Source: Denticeps clupeoides
Lineage: Eukaryota; Chordata; Actinopteri; Clupeiformes; Denticipitidae
NCBI RefSeq assembly: GCF_900700375.1
Contig: NC_041713.1
Span: 21,910,464-21,974,463, forward strand
Direction: 5' to 3'
DNA: 64,000 nt
Each line of letters starts with the position of its first letter. Positions within the stretch are counted from its first letter, which is position 1. Position numbers and translations under genes: made by a program. Below are positions 54,793-64,000 of the stretch, one piece after another. Below the pieces are notes generated by a model. That model saw nothing but the letters and a program-made list of their open reading frames with translations. It was not told where the DNA came from and ran no database searches.

Positions 54793-55066
54793 AGAGAATG
54801 TTTGCTTGAGATGCCCCTGCTCCAGACCTCATTCACCAGTCCTGTTATAACGCAATGATATTCTTCAGTCTTTATTCTGTATTTATGATTAGTCAAATGC
54901 TGGTTTTTACCAGTACTAAATTGCATCACTGTGCCACGAACCTGGTAGTAACCATTTTTCTGCTCTCACAATACTGTTTCGCATCCTTTTGAAGGGGGGA
55001 AAGATTGTACATTGTCCTTGGAAAAACACTTTTCGTATATTCGCAATGTGTTTGACCGATCTATTC

Positions 55067-55072
55067 AATAAA
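55067..55072 (+). terminator. Polyadenylation signal of coq9
   Basis: AATAAA about 275 bp after the stop codon, followed by a T-rich stretch. Confidence 0.65.
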
Positions 55073-55332
55073 CTCTATTTAGTATTTCCTAGTAATGCCT
55101 TTTTATTTCACGGTCTGTTTCCCTGCAGAAGTATAAGGTTTTTAATACTTGAGGCTCATCTGGAGGTGTTCCAAAAAACTGGATTTTTCATTTAGCTGGG
55201 TAAACCTTTTAGCTTGCTTTCACGTTTGATCAATTAAAAAAAATAACTGCAATTTTTTTCTTTCCTCTATTTTGAATATAAGACCTGTTCGAGCGTAGAA
55301 TGAAATGTTATAATAATGTTTGGTCAAGTTTC

Positions 55333-55527
55333 TAGGCAGTGGTGGCCTAGCAGTTGAGGAAGCGACCCCGTAATCAGAAGGTTGTGGGTTCGAATCCCGA
55401 CCTGCCAAGGTGCCACTGAGCAAAGCACCGTCCCCACACACTGCTCCCCAGGCATCTGTCATGGCTGCCCACTGCTCACCAAGGGTGATGGTTAAAAGCA
55501 GATGTGTGCTGTGCTTCACAATGACAA
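55333..55527 (+). repeat. SINE family B copy
   Basis: Copy downstream of coq9 with head GTGGTGGCCTAGCAGTTGAG and tail CACAATGACAATCA. A piece before the tail is lost. Confidence 0.85.
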
Positions 55528-55550
55528 TCAAAAAAAGGAAAACCTGACCC

Positions 55551-56588
55551 TACAGTCATGGCCAAAAGTTTTGAGAAGTTTGCAACGTCAGTGTTTAGAT
55601 CTTTTTGTCAGTTGTTTCTGTGGTGCATTAAAGTATTACAGTATAAATTACAAGCCTTTTATAAGTTTCAAAGGCTTTTATTGACAATTACATCAAGTTT
55701 ATGCAAAGAGTCAATATTTTCAAGACCTCTGTAATTTGCCCTGACATGCTGTCAATCAACTTCTGCGCCAAATCCTGACCTGTCCCTTCATAATCAGTGC
55801 TTGGAGTTTGGCAGAATTTGTGGGTTTTTGTTTGTCCACCCACCTCTTGAGGATTGACCACAAGTCCTCAACTGGATTAATATCTGGGGTTTCCTGGCCA
55901 AAATGTCAATGTTTTGTTCTCACATTAGCCTTATGGCTTGATTCGCCATCATCCTGGAAAAGGCATCGTTCTTCACCAAACTGTTCTTGGATGGCTGTGT
56001 TTTGGGGCCAAATTGTGAGTGAGCCCACTACCTTGGACAAGGAGAAGCCCCACACATGAATGGTCTCAGGATGCTTTACTGTTGGCACGAGACAGGACTG
56101 ATGGTAGCGTAATTTTTCCATCTTTAGCGTTACCTTTTCTTCTCACTCAGCTTTAGGAGATGGTCCTGGCACTTGCTGGATGTTCATGAGCACCCTGAAG
56201 AGTTCTTCACAACACTTGAACCTCTCATTTAAGTTTTTGATGATCTAATACATGTTTGGTTTAGGTGCAATCTTTTTAATGTTTCCTTGCAGGTAACCAT
56301 GGTTAACAGAGGAAGAAGAATGATTTCAAGCATCACCCTCATTTTAAAGCGTCCAGTATGCTATTCTAACTCAGTCAGCATGACAGAATGATCTCCAGCA
56401 CTCCACTTGTGATAACTAGAGGATCAATGATATGATCTCTGCAGGGCCGAAATGTTTTGTTTTTTTGGATTAAGTTCATTTTCATGGCAAAGAGGAGTAT
56501 ATCCAAAATGCCATAATGAAAATGGAAGCAGCAAACTTTGTGATAAGCCAAATTTCTGTCATTCTCAAAACTTTTGCCCATGACTGTA
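55551..56588 (-). mobile_element. Tc1-like transposon, about 1.04 kb, decayed transposase
   Basis: Bounded by TA and near-perfect inverted ends TACAGTCATGGCCAAAAGTT and its right-hand counterpart. Transposase remnants lie on the minus strand, including HPETIHVWGFSLSKVVGS and a downstream stretch with FCQTPS and LIDSMSGQITEVL. Several frame breaks and stops interrupt it. Intergenic between coq9 and polr2c. Confidence 0.85.
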
Positions 56589-56589
56589 T

Positions 56590-57170
56590 ACTCCAAAATC
56601 TTAAAATACCTCAGTCATATCAACATAATTCTTATTAACAACTTTTTCAAAAGTGAAGTGTAATGCTCAAACAGAAGCAGACATGTGTAATTTTATTAAG
56701 CAGCAATCATTCCTCTTAATATGTGCTGAATTATTAAAATGTATAAATAAAAATGACTGTCATGTGCACAAATACAGAGGGGTATGTATGCGTGTATATG
56801 TGTGTATAGGAAATGTATGTTAATAAAAAGAAAATGCTGATTAGTTTTCTTTTATTGTAGATATATTATAAAATATCAGTAATCGACGTGAATAATGGTA
56901 ATACTATGGAAGATTTTAAGCACAAACATTCGAATTACAATTAGTTTGGTAATTGGCAATGCAATATGCAATCAGAGCATGCAATTTGATATTACATTTT
57001 GCAAATGGAAATTCAATGTCCAAATCGCTCCTTTATTCATTTCAAAATGTTAAATAATAAATAGAATAACAAATCACTGAACTTGCAATTTTTTTTGCAA
57101 GTTGTTTAAATACTTGTGCTTAGAATATTCCATATAATACAGGTGCTGCTGAGCTGTGATGGTTTCAGCA
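56590..57170. other. Intergenic, no gene seen
   Basis: AT-rich sequence upstream of polr2c with no recognised exon or element. Confidence 0.5.
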
Positions 57171-57173
57171 CGA

Positions 57174-57327
57174 ACCGTCGGCGGACTTTTATTTTAAAAG
57201 CAACCGGAAATCCGATAGCTGAACAGGAAAGAGCGCGCCTTCTCTGAATGACCGTCTGTGGACCTTTATTTTGAAAGCAACCGGAAATCCGATAGCTGAA
57301 CAGGAAAGAGCGCGCCTTCTCTGAATG
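57174..57327 (+). promoter_or_regulatory. 77-bp tandem duplication upstream of polr2c
   Basis: Two adjacent 77-bp units (57174-57250 and 57251-57327) differ at only a few positions. Each contains an ETS/GABP-like CAACCGGAAATCC and CAGGAAAGAGCGCGCCTTCT. The start codon of polr2c is 62 bp beyond the second unit. Confidence 0.85.
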
Positions 57328-57379
57328 TCCACATTTTATTCGTCTTTATCTACTTTCCCTGTAGGACGTTACACATTGA

Positions 57380-60830
<3,451 letters not shown>

Positions 60831-61043
60831 GAATCGAGCTGAACCTACTCTGACCCCAACATCTAGGCACCGAGTTCAACCATGTGCATTAGTGTCTGTC
60901 AAAAATGGTGATTGAGGAGTTTTATTTCATTTAGAGCCCCAGTTTGTTCATAGTAAAACTGTACAAGTGAAAGTTTTATGAATTTTGTTATAGCAGTTTT
61001 TTTTCCTCCCCATGTTTGTGTACTTAATGTGTATTCAGAAAAA

Positions 61044-61049
61044 AATAAA
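61044..61049 (+). terminator. Polyadenylation signal of polr2c
   Basis: AATAAA about 215 bp after the stop, followed by a T-rich stretch. Confidence 0.65.
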
Positions 61050-61294
61050 ATTATTTTTTCATCTCTTAATTCATGTGTGTATATGATTCAACACCCTGTT
61101 GTTTTACTAATGCAACCAATATTAAGATTTGTCATTATTATGCCGTTTAGTTTTACTGAAGTATATAAATTTGAGGAACACAAAGGTTCCTAGGAAACTG
61201 CATACTAGATAAAAGCAATAAAAAAGATGCCCAAGGACTACAGCGTTAGTTATTACTTTGTATGTTTTACTACTTCGTATGTTTTTTTTTTGGT

Positions 61295-61650
61295 CTAGGA
61301 TATTTAGTGGCCTGCATTTTGGTCTGAAAACGCTGCGACATGCACTGACAGGCCGAGAAAGGTGCCAAGCGACCACAGTGTCTCTGGAGGAGCTGCGAGA
61401 ATCTGTCCACATCATCATTATTCATTCACTACACAAACCTCAGAATGCTATAAGCCAGGTAGGGGACATGGTCTTCCCTACAACCTGAACGTACCATCCC
61501 CACCTTGAAGCGCAGTGGTGGCAGCATCATGCTGTGGAGATGCACAGGGAAGCTGGTCAGAGCTGGTGGAAAGATGAAAATCTGTTGGAAGCTGAGAAGG
61601 ACTGAGTCTGGGTCGAAGGTTAGTCTTCCAGCAGGACGACTAAATATACA
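61295..61650 (+). mobile_element. Tc1 transposase relic
   Basis: Contains CACAGTGTCTCTGGAGGAGC, GGTGGCAGCATCATGCTGTG and CTTCCAGCAGGACGAC, all typical of fish Tc1 transposase genes (reading SGGSIMLW and QQDD-like). Large pieces are missing and no ends are visible. It is interrupted or followed at once by a SINE. Confidence 0.7.
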
Positions 61651-61792
61651 TTTACATTTACAGCATTTATCAGACGCCCTTATCCAGAGCGACTTACAAT
61701 CAGTAGTTACAGGGACAGTCCCCCCCCTGGAGACAATCAGGGTTAAGTGTCCTTCTCAGGGACACAATGGTAGTAAGGTTACTACCACCCCA
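61650..61792 (-). repeat. SINE family A copy, partial head
   Basis: Antisense copy abutting the Tc1 relic. The head is mostly lost between GGTAGTAAG and CTACTACCACCCC. Confidence 0.75.
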
Positions 61793-61975
61793 AATTATTG
61801 GCCTGCATCAATGAAAGAAAACATCTAAAACAGATGTTGGGTTTAAAAATCTGGTTAAGACAGAGGTTAATAAGGCTGGGTCAGAAGTTGAACACAATTC
61901 CACTCAATATAAAATTTGAGCTCTTAATAAAAATCAGTAAGTTGTATGGTCTGTTATATGGCTTTAATGTAAATT

Positions 61976-62120
61976 AAGTGAAAGTGAAGTGATTGTGATA
62001 GACAGCAAGCACAGCACACGGTGACACAACGAAATGTGTCCTCTGCTTTTAACCATCACCCTTGACAGGCGCCCGGGGAAGTGGCAACCTTCCGATTACG
62101 GGGCCGCTTCCTAAACCCTT
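61976..62120 (-). repeat. SINE family B copy, deleted
   Basis: Antisense copy missing part of the core (jump from ATCACCCTTGACAGGCGCCC to GGCAACCTTCC). Confidence 0.75.
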
Positions 62121-62124
62121 AAAT

Positions 62125-62640
62125 GATGAACAGCAGGAGGAAACTGGAGAGCCCAGAGGAGACCCAGGCCGACACATTGCTGAGTGCAGTGCCACTGTAC
62201 GTGTGTAAAAAGGAAATGACTACATTTGCATTACTCGGTTACTCACTGTCCATGTCTGCTCAGTCCCATTTCGCTGATGTAGGATCCTCTGGCAGGACCA
62301 TCATTTAAGAACCCAGGAAAGGACTTCATTCAGCAGATAAGAGGCAGACGTTACTTTTTCATAAGAGCTTACATAAAACATACAGCAGCCATTCAATTAC
62401 TTGTGGACTTGTGATGAAAATCCACCATTTAAACCTGCGTCCGTCCATTAGATCGTTTTGTTGCAGTTGTTCCATATGAGCTGAAAATAATGAAGTTGCA
62501 TATGTTTCCATATTTCAACCCCCCGCCACCCCCGAACCATTTTTACAGGCGACGTCGAATTTAAATTCCGCCACCAAATCTGGCAACCGCCATGTCGCGT
62601 GCTTGCGCAATAGGTACTGTAGGTGGCGCCAGCGCGCCAC
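62125..62640. other. Intergenic, no gene seen
   Basis: No recognised exon or element. The right end becomes CpG-richer toward the next promoter. Confidence 0.5.
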
Positions 62641-63227
62641 TCGCTGAGCTGCCTTGCAAGCCGCAGAAGAGGAAGAGGAAGAATTCTGTTGGCGTGATCA
62701 CGTGACTGCGAGACTGAGGCGGAAGTGGTAGTTAAACAGCAGCATCCCCTGGACCACAGCCTGCAAGCTGGTACGAACAAATGTCGCCCGTCGATGTCAC
62801 GGTGTCGCGACGCGCTGAAGGACGGTTCTGGAAGGGGCGCGTGTGTGACGTTGCCCGGCGCTGCTTTTCGGGCAAAGCTGGCAGCTAGCTCGGGGGTTAG
62901 CCTGTGCGCTAGCGTTAGCGTCCTCTCTGTTGTTGTTTTGGCTGTTAAAAGTGCGCCTGTTGCAGCAATTCGAGGTTTTTGACGGGGAGTCCCGCATCGT
63001 AGGTCGCTTTTCCCCCCCACGGCACGACGTGGCACGACGGCCTCGTCAGGGCAGGAACTCGCCCTTCTGCAGCGATGGATGTTGTGTTTTCAGGGTTTTG
63101 TAGGCTTTGCGGGGCTTGTGAAATGTGACGTGTGAAGGATGATGTCGCGTCTGATGGCCGCAGTAACAGGATTTTCTACTTTTTTATCCCGAAGCCTCCC
63201 TGACACGACTCTCGACGTTGCGATGCC
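62641..63227 (+). promoter_or_regulatory. Promoter / 5' UTR of the last gene
   Basis: CpG-rich region with a TCACGTGA E-box (62698-62705) and NFY- or SP-like GC-rich sequence. The likely transcription start lies after the E-box. A donor-like AGCTG|GTACGA near 62769 could end a noncoding exon, but this is uncertain. Confidence 0.55.
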
Positions 63228-63297
63228 ATGGCAGCTGCCACTGTGAGCAGACCTGGCGGTGGCCAGGCCACGGAGAAGAGCCAGCTGACCTTGAAAG
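63228..63297 (+). CDS. First coding exon of an unidentified gene (runs off the right edge)
   Basis: The ATG sits in GCCATGG, a strong start context, inside a CpG-rich promoter region. The reading MAAATVSRPGGGQATEKSQL continues to a clean donor (TTGAAAG|GTAAAAG), leaving one base for the next codon. This N-terminus is not one I can assign. No further exon in the remaining 700 bp keeps the frame, so the rest must lie beyond the window. A 7-codon upstream frame overlaps the start (63223-63246). Being a low-complexity alanine- and glycine-rich start, it tells nothing of function. Confidence 0.6.
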
Positions 63298-64000
63298 GTA
63301 AAAGCCCCCGTCTGCTCCAGGCTTCGCTTTTACTTTCCTTTTTAGACTGGGTTTTAGGGTGTTTCAGACGCTTTGGCATTCAGGGATTCAAAGCGTTTTA
63401 TTTGTCATACGTACAGAAGAAATGATATTTCTCTGCACAGTGACATTCTTTCTCTGGTGTCCACCTACAAATGCAGTCTCAAGAGTTTAATATAAACAAT
63501 AAGAAAAAAGTTAGCAATAGTTGTAAAAATAGTAGTTTTTAAAAATAGCTGAAAAGAATTTTCAAATCTATCAAATATCATTATTTTAACAGGTACATTT
63601 GACATCAAACCCTAAAATTCATATTTGTCAGGCAGTATTGAAAGAAGAAATGGGGGGAAAAAAAGGTAGTGGCTTAAATTAAAAGGTAGTTCTACTACTA
63701 CAGGTAGGTAGCAAATAAAAAAAAAAAAAAAATTCTATAGTATCCAGAGATCAAGCTGTGGAACGCTGTCGTTACACATGTTCTCCAAATAACCATTTGA
63801 GCCATTCTCTTACACACATCATGTTCCCACATGACCGGACATAAACATAAGCTCGATTGAATATTTTGTATGTATTATTTAGACCGCTTTTCATTTTCCA
63901 TTTTATTGTTTGCTGCAGTCGGTCTCTGCAATGAGTGCTGAATTTCTTCGTGTGTTTGGTTTGGAGACCACTAGAGGGCAGTGTTTTATCAGATGGAAGT
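63298..64000. other. Intron 1 of the last gene
   Basis: AT-rich sequence with a poly-A run and no recognised exon. Near the right edge lies a strong CTCF-type motif (listed separately). Confidence 0.45.
63968..63983 (+). promoter_or_regulatory. Candidate CTCF binding site
   Basis: CCACTAGAGGGCAGTG fits the CTCF core consensus CCASYAGRKGGCRS at every position. It is the best such match I noticed in the window. Confidence 0.6.

Noticed and set aside
62448-63035. Minus-strand open frame of 195 codons at the last promoter
   Set aside because: It lies in CpG-rich promoter sequence, has no recognisable domain and is opposite to a clear start exon.

Overview
The window is vertebrate nuclear DNA, almost certainly from a ray-finned (teleost) fish. 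Genes are split into many short exons with GT-AG introns. Introns carry dense (CA)n/(GT)n microsatellites, two abundant tRNA-headed SINE families, Tc1-type and hAT-type DNA transposons and LINE pieces. The coding exons read as fish versions of well-known vertebrate proteins. Seven complete protein genes and the first coding exon of an eighth can be assembled exon by exon; every exon junction listed keeps the reading frame.

Layout. 0.8-13.9 kb, minus strand: ezh1 (Polycomb H3K27 methyltransferase, 19 coding exons, 738 aa) with a CpG-rich promoter near 13.8-14.5 kb. 15.7-21.2 kb, plus strand: a small divergent Ste20/GCK-type kinase (13 coding exons, 363 aa), followed by a decayed partial tandem copy and duplicated downstream cassettes. 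22.5-30.6 kb: a transposon-rich gap with an internally deleted LINE, a Tc1 element, a hAT-like MITE and SINEs. 30.6-38.2 kb, plus: exoc3l1 (13 coding exons, 786 aa). 39.3-45.6 kb, plus: prmt7 (17 coding exons, 685 aa). 46.1-50.5 kb, minus: ciapin1 (8 coding exons, 312 aa). 51.6-54.8 kb, plus: coq9 (9 coding exons, 330 aa), head-to-head with ciapin1. 57.4-60.8 kb, plus: polr2c (9 coding exons, 275 aa). 63.2 kb, plus: first coding exon of an unidentified gene running off the right edge. The ciapin1/coq9/polr2c block matches the order known on human chromosome 16q21.

The genes are mostly housekeeping: chromatin silencing (ezh1), arginine methylation (prmt7), transcription (polr2c), exocyst-like trafficking (exoc3l1), cytosolic Fe-S assembly (ciapin1) and ubiquinone synthesis (coq9). 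They do not form one pathway. The GCK-like kinase is the least familiar gene.

The most notable non-gene signals are: an inverted copy of prmt7 exon 9 with its introns between exoc3l1 and prmt7; a decayed copy of coq9 exon 2 just upstream of coq9; three GC-AG introns in three genes; a four-residue loss in a 29-bp ezh1 micro-exon; a 77-bp tandem duplication just upstream of polr2c; TCACGTGA E-boxes at three promoters; and two hAT elements with perfect 8-bp target duplications. No CRISPR array, operon or prokaryotic system is present.
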